From positions 1 through 13,621 of the forward strand of contig JAISCG010000064.1 of assembly GCA_031265715.1 (NCBI GenBank): a DNA stretch of 13,621 nt, in the 5' to 3' direction. The notes under the pieces were generated by a model. It was not told the origin of the DNA. It saw nothing but the letters and a program-made list of their open reading frames with translations, and did not search any database. The stretch's first letter is position 1; every line of letters begins with the position of its first letter. The position numbers and the translations under genes are program-made. Source of the stretch: Holosporaceae bacterium. Its GTDB lineage: Bacteria; Pseudomonadota; Alphaproteobacteria; UBA3830. This document shows positions 6,103 through 13,621 of the stretch, one piece after another.

Positions 6103-7929
6103 TTGTCTACAAATCTCAGAAATCTTGCAATTATCGCGCACGTGGACCACGGAAAGACGACCCTCGTAGATGCGATGTTCAAGCAAAGCGGATTGTTTAG
6201 GGATAACCAGCAGATGGAAGTCTGCGCAATGGACTATAACGATTTGGAGAGAGAGCGCGGTATCACGATTCTGGCGAAATGTACCGGTTTTGTGTGGAAT
6301 GACGTAAAACTGAACATAGTCGACACGCCGGGTCACGCCGATTTCGGAGGAGAAGTCGAGCGCATCCTGAGCATGGTGGAGGGGGTGCTTCTGTTGGTTG
6401 ACGCGTCGGAAGGACCGATGCCTCAGACGAAGTTTGTGCTGACCAAAGCCCTGGCGCTGGGACTGTGTCCGATTGTCGTAATAAACAAAATCGATAAGCA
6501 GGACGCTCGGATAGACGAGGTCACGAATGAAATTTTCGATCTGTTTGTCGCCCTGGGAGCTTCTGAAAAACAGCTGGATTTTCCGATAATTTATGCATCG
6601 GGAAGAAACGGCTGGGCCGTCAAAAATCTTGATGACGAGCGCAAAGATCTAAATCCCCTGCTGGAAACGATTTTATCCCACATAAGTCCTCCGGAAATCG
6701 ACAACGACGCTCCGTTTCAGATGTTGGTGACCATGCTGGACTATGATCAGTACCTGGGGCGAGTTCTGACCGGGAAAATTCTCAGAGGCTGCGCGGCCGT
6801 CAACAATCCGGTGCACGCCGTCCGCGAAGGCGGCAAAATCGTTGAAAGAGCTCGTCTTACAAAATTGCTGTCGTTTGAGGGACTGAAACGCATTCCGATC
6901 GAGCGCGTCGAATGCGGAGACATTGTGGCCATCGCCGGGCTCCAGGTGGCGACCGTCGCCGACACAATTGCGTCAACGGAAATTCTCACACCCATAAAAG
7001 CGTTGCCGATAGATCCGCCGACCCTGTCCATGGTTTTTTCCATAAACGATTCGCCGCTGGCGGGACAGGAGGGGAAAAAACTTACGTCGCGCATGATTTG
7101 GGATCGTCTGCAAAAAGAGGCCGAGGGAAACATCTCGATCACCGTAAAAAGATCCGCCGAGCAGGATTCGTTTGAAGTGGCCGGGCGCGGAGAATTGCAG
7201 CTGGGAATTCTGATAGAAACCATGCGAAGGGAAGGTTTCGAACTTTCCATCAGTCGTCCGCGCGTTTTATACAAAACAGATGAAGCAACCGGGCAGAAAA
7301 CCGAACCGATGGAGGAGCTTTACATCGATTTAGATGATGAATTTACCGGAATTATCGTGGAAAAAATTACCCTGAGAAAAGGGGCATTATCGGATATGCA
7401 TCCCTGCGGAGTCGGAAAAACCCGGTTGAAATTTTCAATTCCTACCCGGGGATTAATTGGGTATCACAGCGAATTTCTCACGGACACCCGGGGCACCGGC
7501 ATAATGAACAGATTATTCAGCGGGTACGAGCCCTACAAAGGACCGATCGAGGAAAGAACAAAGGGAGTGCTGGTTTCGAATTCTCTGGGCAATGCGATCC
7601 CCTATGCGCTGTTTTTTCTGGAAGAACGGGGAACTCTGTTCGTGAATCCGGGAGATCCGGTCTATGAAGGACTGATCATCGGAGAGCACAGCAAGGGCAA
7701 TGAGCTGGACGTTAATCCGACCAAAACCAAGCAGCTTACAAACATGCGGGCGTCCGGGAAGGATGATAACATAAAATTATCTCCCCCTCGCCGAATTTCG
7801 CTGGAGCAGGCGTTGTCCTATATTCAGGACGACGAGTTGGTTGAGGTTACTCCCGGGGCAATCCGATTGAGAAAAAAATATCTGGATCCGAATACCCGAA
7901 AAAAAATGAGTAAGCTGAGAGGCGGTTGA
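6103..7929 (+). CDS. typA: Ribosome-associated translational GTPase TypA/BipA
   Basis: TypA/BipA binds the 70S ribosome at the EF-G site and helps ribosome assembly and adaptation to cold and stress; it is a cytosolic GTPase. With the TTG start the product has 608 residues, the normal family length. G1 is AHVDHGKT (residues 12-19), the switch region contains ERERGITI, G3 is DTPGH (74-78) followed by ADFGGEVERIL, and G4 is NKID (128-131). After the G domain come the EF-G-like domain II, domain III (RGELQLGILIETMRREGFEL) and the domain V/BipA-specific C-terminus with TRGLIGYHSEFLTDTRGTG and NMRASGKDD, both diagnostic for BipA rather than EF-G or LepA. The C-terminus ends in a basic KKMSKLRGG tail. 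It appears to be transcribed alone or with secA, 123 bases downstream. All key residues are present. Confidence 0.96.
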   Translation: MSTNLRNLAIIAHVDHGKTTLVDAMFKQSGLFRDNQQMEVCAMDYNDLERERGITILAKCTGFVWNDVKLNIVDTPGHADFGGEVERILSMVEGVLLLVDASEGPMPQTKFVLTKALALGLCPIVVINKIDKQDARIDEVTNEIFDLFVALGASEKQLDFPIIYASGRNGWAVKNLDDERKDLNPLLETILSHISPPEIDNDAPFQMLVTMLDYDQYLGRVLTGKILRGCAAVNNPVHAVREGGKIVERARLTKLLSFEGLKRIPIERVECGDIVAIAGLQVATVADTIASTEILTPIKALPIDPPTLSMVFSINDSPLAGQEGKKLTSRMIWDRLQKEAEGNISITVKRSAEQDSFEVAGRGELQLGILIETMRREGFELSISRPRVLYKTDEATGQKTEPMEELYIDLDDEFTGIIVEKITLRKGALSDMHPCGVGKTRLKFSIPTRGLIGYHSEFLTDTRGTGIMNRLFSGYEPYKGPIEERTKGVLVSNSLGNAIPYALFFLEERGTLFVNPGDPVYEGLIIGEHSKGNELDVNPTKTKQLTNMRASGKDDNIKLSPPRRISLEQALSYIQDDELVEVTPGAIRLRKKYLDPNTRKKMSKLRGG

Positions 7930-7943
7930 TTTATTTGATTTTT

Positions 7944-7972
7944 TCGCAGATGAGGTTTTTTTATGCTATTAT
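7944..7972 (+). promoter_or_regulatory. Candidate extended -10 promoter for secA-metG-tatD
   Basis: TGCTATTAT at 7964-7972 is a good extended -10 (TGn then TATTAT, five of six to TATAAT). A weak -35 (TTCGCA, 7943-7948) sits 18 bases upstream. It lies 81 bases before the secA ATG, in the only sizeable gap between typA and secA. Confidence 0.5.
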
Positions 7973-8052
7973 AAAGTAAGTGGAGTATCATTATTTCAAT
8001 CTTTCTTTTATAATCAGCTGCTAAATTGGAGATGTTGTTGTTATGAGGCGTT

Positions 8053-10731
8053 ATGTCAGTTAATTTTTTGAAGAAGATTTTTGGGTCACACAACGACAGA
8101 GTTGTTAAAAAATATTTTAATGTTGCCCGGGAAGTGAACGAGTTCGAATCCTCGATAAAACCGCTTTCGGATGAGGAGTTGCGAGCAAAAACCGTTGATT
8201 TTCGAAAGCGTTTGGAAGAAGGAGAAACTCTGGACGATATCCTTCCGGAAGCGTTTGCCGTGGTTCGGGAAGCAGCCCTGAGAGCCCTGGGACTGCGTCC
8301 TTTTGACGTTCAGCTTGTCGGAGCACTGACCCTTCACAAAGGCATGATCGCCGAGATGAAAACCGGTGAAGGAAAAACTTTGGTCGCGGCCATCGCCGTG
8401 TACCTGAACGCGCTGGAGGGAAAAGGCGTGCACGTCGTTACGGTCAACGATTATTTGGCCAAGCGAGACGCCGAATGGATGGGGAAAATTTACAATTTTC
8501 TCGGTTTGAGCGTCGGAATTATCGTTCACGGCCTCACGGACGCGCAGCGCAAAAAACAATATGCCTGCGACGTCACCTACGCCACCAACAACGAACTGGG
8601 ATTTGATTATCTCCGGGATAACATGAAATTTTATTCGTCGGAATTGGTGATGCGTCCGTTCAACTATGCGATCGTGGACGAGGTCGACAGCATTTTAATC
8701 GACGAAGCCCGCACTCCTCTGATCATATCCGGGGCGGCGGAGGATTCCGCGGATCTGTACATGAAGGTTGACGCCGTAATACCGAATCTCGTGAAAACGG
8801 ACTATGACATTGATGAAAAACACAAAAATATTACTCTTACGGAAAGCGGGAACGAGCACATTGAGCAGCTTTTGGCGGAGGCCGGACTGATCAAAACCGG
8901 AAATCTCTACGATCTCCAAAATATAACCACGGTTCACCATGTAAATAATGCCCTGAAGGCTCATCATATGTTCAAGCGTGACGTTGATTACATAGTGAAA
9001 AATAATAAAGTCATTATCATCGACGAATTTACCGGAAGAATGATGGAGGGGCGCCGCTACTCGGACGGGTTGCATCAGGCCATAGAAGCGAAGGAAAAAG
9101 TTAAAGTTGAGATGGAAAATCAGACTCTCGCTTCGATAACTTTTCAAAATTTTTTCCGAATGTACAAAAAATTATCGGGAATGACCGGTACGGCGGAAAC
9201 GGAGGCGCAGGAGTTGTCCGAGATATACAAAGTCGAGACTCTTGTGATTCCGACGAACGTTCAGGTGGCCAGACAGGATTTTGATGATGAAGTTTATAGA
9301 ACGGCTCGAGAAAAATATGACGCTCTGATCCATCTTGTTCGGGAGTGCAATGCGAGAAATCAGCCGGTTTTGGTCGGAACGGTCAGCATTGAAAAATCCG
9401 AACTTTTGTCGTCTCTGCTGAAAAAAGCCGGAGTTCAACATAATGTCCTGAACGCCAGATACCACGACGTGGAAGCGGAAATTATCGCCGACGCCGGTAA
9501 ACCGGGAGCGGTAACCATTGCCACCAACATGGCGGGACGCGGTACGGACATAAAACTGGGAGGAAATCTCGAGATGCGACTGGCTCGCGAGCTCTCGGGA
9601 GTGGAGGATCCGGAATTATGTAAACAAATCCGGAAAAACGCCGAAAAAGAAATCGAGAAAGCCTGCGAAGAAGTTAAAAAAGCAGGAGGGTTGTACGTAA
9701 TCGGAACCGAACGCCACGAAAGTCGCCGCATCGACAATCAGCTGCGCGGGCGATCGGGTCGTCAGGGAGATCCCGGAGCATCGAAATTTTTTCTGTCGCT
9801 GGAAGATGATTTGATGAGAATTTTCGGCGGCGAGAGACTGGACGCCATGTTGCAAAAATTGGGCATAGAGGAAGGCGAAGCCATAATCCACGCTCTGGTG
9901 AACAGAGCCATTGAAAAAGCGCAAAAAAAAGTCGAAGCACACAACTATGACATCAGAAAGCACCTATTGAAATTCGACGACGTTATGAATGATCAGAGAA
10001 AAGTTATATATACCCAGCGCAGCGATTTAATGCAGGATAACAAGGATTTTTCCGAAGAAATCGACGAGATGCGCCATGAAGTTACGAGCAGTATCATATA
10101 TAACAATGTTCCCGAAGGAACTCCGTTTGAATTTTGGGATCACAAATTGTTAAACGAAGAAATATCTTCATGTTTCGGTTCCGACATTGTATTGCCCGCG
10201 GACGGCAGTTTCACAAGGGGCGATGCGGTCGAGTTCATTTTTGAAAAAGTGACCGAAAAAAGCAGGAAAAAAGAGCAGGAATATAATTCCGGCATGATGC
10301 GATACATGGAGCGCATTGTCCTGCTGCGTCTCATAGATCAGTATTGGAAAGAGCATTTATTGAATCTCGATAAGCTGCGCCAGGGAATTAACCTGCGCGC
10401 CTACGGCCAGAGGGATCCGCTGAACGAATACAAGCAGGAAGCGTTTTTACTCTTTGAGATGATGTCTGATACGATCAGAAAAGAAGCGGTGAAAGTTTTA
10501 TCGCTGTTCGAGCTTCCTAAATCGGGTCAGGAAGACGATATTGACGCAGCTCTCCTGTCAGGTCAACACGAAATCGAGGAGATTTCACGTAATTTCGACG
10601 CAGGTTCGTTCAGGGATTTTTCCGGAAAAGAACCGTTATCCGGTAAAATATCGAGAAATTCTCTCTGTCCGTGCGGCAGCGGAGAGAAATACAAACATTG
10701 CTGCGGAAGAATAGAAAGCGAGACAAGATGA
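8053..10731 (+). CDS. secA: Preprotein translocase ATPase SecA
   Basis: SecA is the ATP-driven motor that pushes unfolded secretory proteins through SecYEG at the inner membrane. The 892-residue protein has family length and full domain order: an N-terminal helix with FGSHNDR, Walker A MKTGEGKT (102-109), HVVTVNDYLAKRDAEWMG (127-144), Walker B-type VDEVDSILIDEARTPLI (208-224), the preprotein-crosslinking domain, then NBD2 with ATNMAGRGTDIKLGG and GTERHESRRIDNQLRGRSGRQGDPG. The helical wing/scaffold region follows, with EHLLNLDKLRQGI. The C-terminal SEC-C zinc motif is CPCGSGEKYKHCCG (872-885), giving Cys-Cys where many homologues have Cys-His. GAGG lies four bases before the ATG. The stop overlaps the metG start (ATGA), so it heads an operon with metG and tatD. 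The surface proteins encoded on the left, which carry signal peptides, would depend on it. Confidence 0.98.
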   Translation: MSVNFLKKIFGSHNDRVVKKYFNVAREVNEFESSIKPLSDEELRAKTVDFRKRLEEGETLDDILPEAFAVVREAALRALGLRPFDVQLVGALTLHKGMIAEMKTGEGKTLVAAIAVYLNALEGKGVHVVTVNDYLAKRDAEWMGKIYNFLGLSVGIIVHGLTDAQRKKQYACDVTYATNNELGFDYLRDNMKFYSSELVMRPFNYAIVDEVDSILIDEARTPLIISGAAEDSADLYMKVDAVIPNLVKTDYDIDEKHKNITLTESGNEHIEQLLAEAGLIKTGNLYDLQNITTVHHVNNALKAHHMFKRDVDYIVKNNKVIIIDEFTGRMMEGRRYSDGLHQAIEAKEKVKVEMENQTLASITFQNFFRMYKKLSGMTGTAETEAQELSEIYKVETLVIPTNVQVARQDFDDEVYRTAREKYDALIHLVRECNARNQPVLVGTVSIEKSELLSSLLKKAGVQHNVLNARYHDVEAEIIADAGKPGAVTIATNMAGRGTDIKLGGNLEMRLARELSGVEDPELCKQIRKNAEKEIEKACEEVKKAGGLYVIGTERHESRRIDNQLRGRSGRQGDPGASKFFLSLEDDLMRIFGGERLDAMLQKLGIEEGEAIIHALVNRAIEKAQKKVEAHNYDIRKHLLKFDDVMNDQRKVIYTQRSDLMQDNKDFSEEIDEMRHEVTSSIIYNNVPEGTPFEFWDHKLLNEEISSCFGSDIVLPADGSFTRGDAVEFIFEKVTEKSRKKEQEYNSGMMRYMERIVLLRLIDQYWKEHLLNLDKLRQGINLRAYGQRDPLNEYKQEAFLLFEMMSDTIRKEAVKVLSLFELPKSGQEDDIDAALLSGQHEIEEISRNFDAGSFRDFSGKEPLSGKISRNSLCPCGSGEKYKHCCGRIESETR

Positions 10732-12227
10732 AAAAAAATGAAAAATTTGCACTGATCACAACTCCGATTTACTACATCAACGGGGATCCGCACATCGGGC
10801 ATGCCTATGCGGACATCGCCGCCGATATCATAGCGAGATTTAAGCGTTTTGACGGATTTCGCGTGCATTTTTCCACCGGAACCGACGAGCACGGCATAAA
10901 AGTCGCCAGGTCCGCGGAAAATGCCGGCATTGGGGTACAGGAATTCAGCGATATCATGTCCGAAAAATTTCGAAAAATGAGCAGAGCCGTTAATCTGTCC
11001 GAGGATGATTTTATTCGCACCACAGAGCCTCGCCACCTGAAATCGGCCCGGGAATTTTGGAAATTGCTGGAAAAAGACATATATAAAAGCACCTACTCCG
11101 GTTGGTATTCCGCCCGGGATGAGGAATACGTACCGGAAAACGAAATTGTCGACGGAAAAGCTCCGAGCGGCGCTCCGGTGGAACGGATGGAGGAAGAATC
11201 GTACTTTTTCAGATTGTCGGACTATCAGGACAGACTTTTGGATTATTACGAAAAAAATCCGGATTTTATCGTTCCGATTGCCCGGAGAAACGAAGTTATC
11301 AATTTTGTAAAAAGCGGGCTGAAGGATCTATCGATTTCCCGCAGTAAATTCGACTGGGGAATACCGATTCCCGGCAGCGATAACCACGTGATGTACGTCT
11401 GGATTGACGCTCTGGCGAATTACATTACTTCGTTGGGATTTCCGGACAATAAAGACTACGTATCCGAAATGATGGGAAACTGCATTCACGTTGTCGGAAA
11501 AGAAATCCTGAGATTTCACGCCGTTTACTGGCCGGCATTCCTTATGTCGGCGGGCATAACTTTGCCGAAACGCATTTTTGCGCACGGATGGTGGACGCAC
11601 AACGGCCAAAAAATGTCCAAATCCGTCGGAAACGTGGTTGATCCTTTTGAAATCATTGAAAAATACGGACTTGACCAGCTGCGGTATTTCATGTTTCGCG
11701 AAGTATGTTTCGGGGAAGACGGAGATTTTTCGGAGGATGCTCTCAAAAATCGCATTTCCTATGACCTCGCCAACGATCTCGGCAATTTGGTGCAGCGGGT
11801 ACTGTCGTTTATCCAAAAACTTGACGGTCGTTTAACTGTAAACTACGATTTTTCGGAGGAAGAAAAAGCGCTCTTCACGAATGCAAGGCAGATGATTTCC
11901 CGGGTGCGCTGTCTGATGGAAAAGCAGGATCTGCACTCGGCTCTCGGCGTCGTTTTTGACCTGGTTTCGAAGTCGAATAAATTTACGAATGATATGAAGC
12001 CCTGGGAACTGGTAAAAACCGATATCCCGCGACTGAATGCCGTTCTGACGGCGCTCTGCGAGAGCATTCGGGCGATTGCCTTCGGGATTGCTCCGTTTAT
12101 GCCGGAAACTGCGGAAAAAATCTTCAAATTCATCAATGTTGAGGGAAAATTGTTCACCGAAATTGACGTAAATTTCACGGATCAAAAATTCCCCTCCCCT
12201 ACCCCGTTGTTTCCCAAGGAAAAATAG
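10728..12227 (+). CDS. metG: Methionyl-tRNA synthetase, alphaproteobacterial short form
   Basis: This class I synthetase charges tRNA-Met with methionine for initiation and elongation. The start is the ATG that overlaps the secA stop as ATGA; a longer reading from 10671 would lie inside the secA SEC-C motif. The 499-residue product carries the HIGH motif (HIGH, 22-25) within TTPIYYINGDPHIGHAY, the connective peptide with GWYSARDEEYVPENE and APSGAPVERMEEESYFF, LKDLSISR-KFDWGIP, and the KMSKS loop (295-299). The anticodon-binding helical domain follows (NDLGNLVQRVLSFI, KPWELVK). No CxxC zinc knuckles are seen in the connective peptide, as in the zinc-free MetG form of alphaproteobacteria, and there is no C-terminal EMAP-II-like tRNA-binding domain. 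Translation is probably coupled to secA. Confidence 0.96.
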   Translation: MKKNEKFALITTPIYYINGDPHIGHAYADIAADIIARFKRFDGFRVHFSTGTDEHGIKVARSAENAGIGVQEFSDIMSEKFRKMSRAVNLSEDDFIRTTEPRHLKSAREFWKLLEKDIYKSTYSGWYSARDEEYVPENEIVDGKAPSGAPVERMEEESYFFRLSDYQDRLLDYYEKNPDFIVPIARRNEVINFVKSGLKDLSISRSKFDWGIPIPGSDNHVMYVWIDALANYITSLGFPDNKDYVSEMMGNCIHVVGKEILRFHAVYWPAFLMSAGITLPKRIFAHGWWTHNGQKMSKSVGNVVDPFEIIEKYGLDQLRYFMFREVCFGEDGDFSEDALKNRISYDLANDLGNLVQRVLSFIQKLDGRLTVNYDFSEEEKALFTNARQMISRVRCLMEKQDLHSALGVVFDLVSKSNKFTNDMKPWELVKTDIPRLNAVLTALCESIRAIAFGIAPFMPETAEKIFKFINVEGKLFTEIDVNFTDQKFPSPTPLFPKEK

Positions 12228-12231
12228 GAGG

Positions 12232-13053
12232 ATGTTCTTTGTCGATTCCCATTTTCATCCCGTGTATTCCCGCTTTAAAGACCTTTTTAAAACGAAAGAC
12301 GATTTTGAAAGTGTGTACGGCGTCGACGCCATCGTAAAACGAGCGACGGACGCGAATGTCGGCTGTATGCTTGCAATCGGCGTTGAGCTGAACGACATAC
12401 CCGAGTTGCAGGCTGTCACCGAAGCGCATCCGCAGGTGTTTCGCACCGTCGCGGTGCACGCTCTGGAAGCAGCGAAGCACTGCGAACAGTACACCACGGA
12501 TGAAATATCCGAAATTTTGGAAAACGCCTGTTCCCACGCAAAAACGGTCGGCGTCGGAGAAATCGGTTTGGATTATCACTACGAAAAAGAAAGCCGAAAG
12601 CAGCAGGATCTCCTGTTTAATCTTCAGCTGAATCTGGCCCGGGAACAAAATCTTCCGGTCGTAATTCATTCCCGGGAAGCCATAGACGATACGGTTGCAA
12701 TTCTGAAAAATCATTCGGGAGTTCGCGGCGTCATTCACTGTTTTTCCGGTGAAAAACATTTTGCCGAAAAAGTGCTGGATCTCGGCTTTTTTATTTCGAT
12801 CACCGGGGCTGTTACTTTCAAAAAAAACACGGAGCTTCAGGAGACGGTGAAATACGTTCCCCGGGACAGGCTGCTGATTGAAACAGACAGCCCTTTTCTG
12901 GCGCCGATTCCGTTCCGAGGCAATTGGAACGAGCCGTCGTTTGTTGTTTACGTTGCCCGAAAAATTGCGGAACTGCTGAACGTATCCGAGGAGGAAGTTG
13001 CGCGTTTTTCGACCGAAAATTTTTTGCAACTTTTTTCAAAAATTAACCTTTAA
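12232..13053 (+). CDS. tatD: TatD-family metal-dependent hydrolase/DNase
   Basis: TatD proteins are TIM-barrel, divalent-metal nucleases of the amidohydrolase superfamily, acting in the cytosol as 3'-5' exonucleases in DNA repair. The 273-residue product has normal length and all expected metal ligands: DSHFH (His7, His9), VGEIGLDYH (Glu110), VIHSREA (His146), IHCFSG (His169) and ETDSPFLAP (Asp219). The later PFLAPIPFRGNWNEPSFV has Phe where PHRG is usual. The ATG is five bases after the metG stop, and a perfect AGGAGG overlaps that stop and directly abuts the ATG with no spacer; AAGGA at 12216-12220 is an alternative binding site. No other in-frame start is nearby, and FFVDSHFHP is the standard family beginning. 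The metG-tatD pairing is common in alphaproteobacteria. Confidence 0.94.
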   Translation: MFFVDSHFHPVYSRFKDLFKTKDDFESVYGVDAIVKRATDANVGCMLAIGVELNDIPELQAVTEAHPQVFRTVAVHALEAAKHCEQYTTDEISEILENACSHAKTVGVGEIGLDYHYEKESRKQQDLLFNLQLNLAREQNLPVVIHSREAIDDTVAILKNHSGVRGVIHCFSGEKHFAEKVLDLGFFISITGAVTFKKNTELQETVKYVPRDRLLIETDSPFLAPIPFRGNWNEPSFVVYVARKIAELLNVSEEEVARFSTENFLQLFSKINL

Positions 13054-13083
13054 TTGACATTTTTGCCCTATTATTGCTACAGA
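13054..13083 (+). promoter_or_regulatory. Promoter of the GntP-family permease gene
   Basis: A perfect TTGACA -35 (13054-13059) begins directly after the tatD stop. With an 18-base spacer, TGC followed by TACAGA (13075-13083) gives an extended -10 of the same TGnTANNNN type as ahead of secA. A TATTAT at 13069-13074 is too close to the -35 to serve with it. The permease is thus likely transcribed separately from tatD. Confidence 0.5.
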
Positions 13084-13103
13084 CAAACGGAGCAATAACG
13101 GAA

Positions 13104-13621
13104 ATGTCGGGAATATTTTTATCGATCATACTTATGATAGTCCTCGCGTACAGAGGAATATCGGTCATTGTGCTCTCTCCGATTTTGGCTCTTACGGCCG
13201 TTTTGATCAGCGGAGACGGAGCGCTGCCGGCTCACTACACCCAGATTTTTATGGTAAAACTCGGGGGATTTGCCATATCCTATTTTCCGCTGTTTATGCT
13301 GAGCGCCATTTTCGGGAAAATACTTGAAAGCACGGGCGGGGCAAAATCGATCGCCAACTACATATCGGACAAAATCGGGCAAAACAACGCCATTCTGGCC
13401 GTGATTTTATCCTGCAGCGTGATGACCTACGGGGGAGTTTCTCTGTTCGTCGTGGTTTTCACAGTATATCCGATTGCCGTGGAGCTGTTCAGAAGATCCG
13501 AAACGCCGAAACGCCTGATCCCCGGGGCAATCGCCGTCGGTTCCTTCACCTACACCATGATGTCGATTCCGGGAACTCCGGCAATACAGAACGCCATACC
13601 GTCGCAGTATTTCGGAACCGA
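13104..13621 (+). CDS. GntP-family permease (3' partial)
   Basis: The frame is open from ATG 13104 to the window edge (172 complete codons). The visible part is strongly hydrophobic with membrane spans at about residues 2-16, 18-36, 52-72 and 93-125, separated by short charged loops. The family mark is IPGTPAIQNAIPSQYFGT near residues 155-172, matching the ALPGTPQIQN-IPT-YFGT motif of GntP-type transporters; MTYGGVSLFVVVFTVYP is the typical glycine-rich span before it. GntP members are inner-membrane symporters for gluconate and other small organic acids such as hydroxybutyrate; the substrate here cannot be told. GGAG at 13089-13092 is the likely ribosome binding site, with a rather long 11-base spacing. 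About 270 residues are missing at the right edge. Confidence 0.85.
   Translation, partial: MSGIFLSIILMIVLAYRGISVIVLSPILALTAVLISGDGALPAHYTQIFMVKLGGFAISYFPLFMLSAIFGKILESTGGAKSIANYISDKIGQNNAILAVILSCSVMTYGGVSLFVVVFTVYPIAVELFRRSETPKRLIPGAIAVGSFTYTMMSIPGTPAIQNAIPSQYFGT

Noticed and set aside
6747..7274. 175-codon open frame on the - strand inside typA
   Set aside because: Shadow of a highly conserved GTPase gene; low-complexity composition and no start signals.
12199..13029. 276-codon open frame on the - strand opposite tatD
   Set aside because: It lies wholly against an intact tatD with all metal ligands; the antisense product shows no recognisable domain.
13012..13044. A/T-only hairpin at the end of tatD
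   Set aside because: Stem is made of A:T pairs with a bulge and is inside coding sequence; no GC-rich stem or proper T-run, so not called a terminator.

Overview
The window looks like chromosomal DNA from an alphaproteobacterium, probably a host-associated lineage (for example Holosporales-like or a gut alphaproteobacterium); the exact group is inference. Supporting points are an alphaproteobacterial-type methionyl-tRNA synthetase (about 500 residues, WYS-RDEEYV and APSGAPVERMEE signatures, no zinc-knuckle cysteines seen), the metG-tatD gene pair, a SecA that reads like alphaproteobacterial SecA throughout, and a TadG-like protein. All recognised intact genes lie on the + strand.

Left part (1-5910) is a variable cell-surface region. 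It starts inside a very large protein (1-2895) whose C-terminus resembles the end of a TadG-like von Willebrand A domain, while its middle is a long beta-rich, threonine/serine/asparagine-rich insertion with an eight-cysteine cluster. A 380-base gap follows, holding a decayed, frameshifted C-terminal fragment of an IS66-type transposase on the - strand plus a probable element end. Next come a small exported beta-barrel protein (3276-3911) and a short fimbrial-usher-like outer-membrane protein (4042-5910) that seems to lack the usher N-terminal and C-terminal soluble domains. No chaperone or pilin gene is visible.

Right part (5932-13621) is housekeeping. A terminator-like hairpin closes the surface region. 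Then come typA/bipA (TTG start at 6103), secA, metG and tatD. secA and metG overlap by ATGA, and tatD starts five bases after the metG stop, so secA-metG-tatD very probably form one operon, with an extended -10 promoter ahead of secA. After tatD a new promoter with a perfect TTGACA leads into a GntP-family permease that runs off the right edge.

The most unusual content is the surface cluster: a TadG-like fold apparently split by about 700 residues of repeated beta domains, next to a minimal orphan usher. No CRISPR array, tRNA or rRNA was seen.
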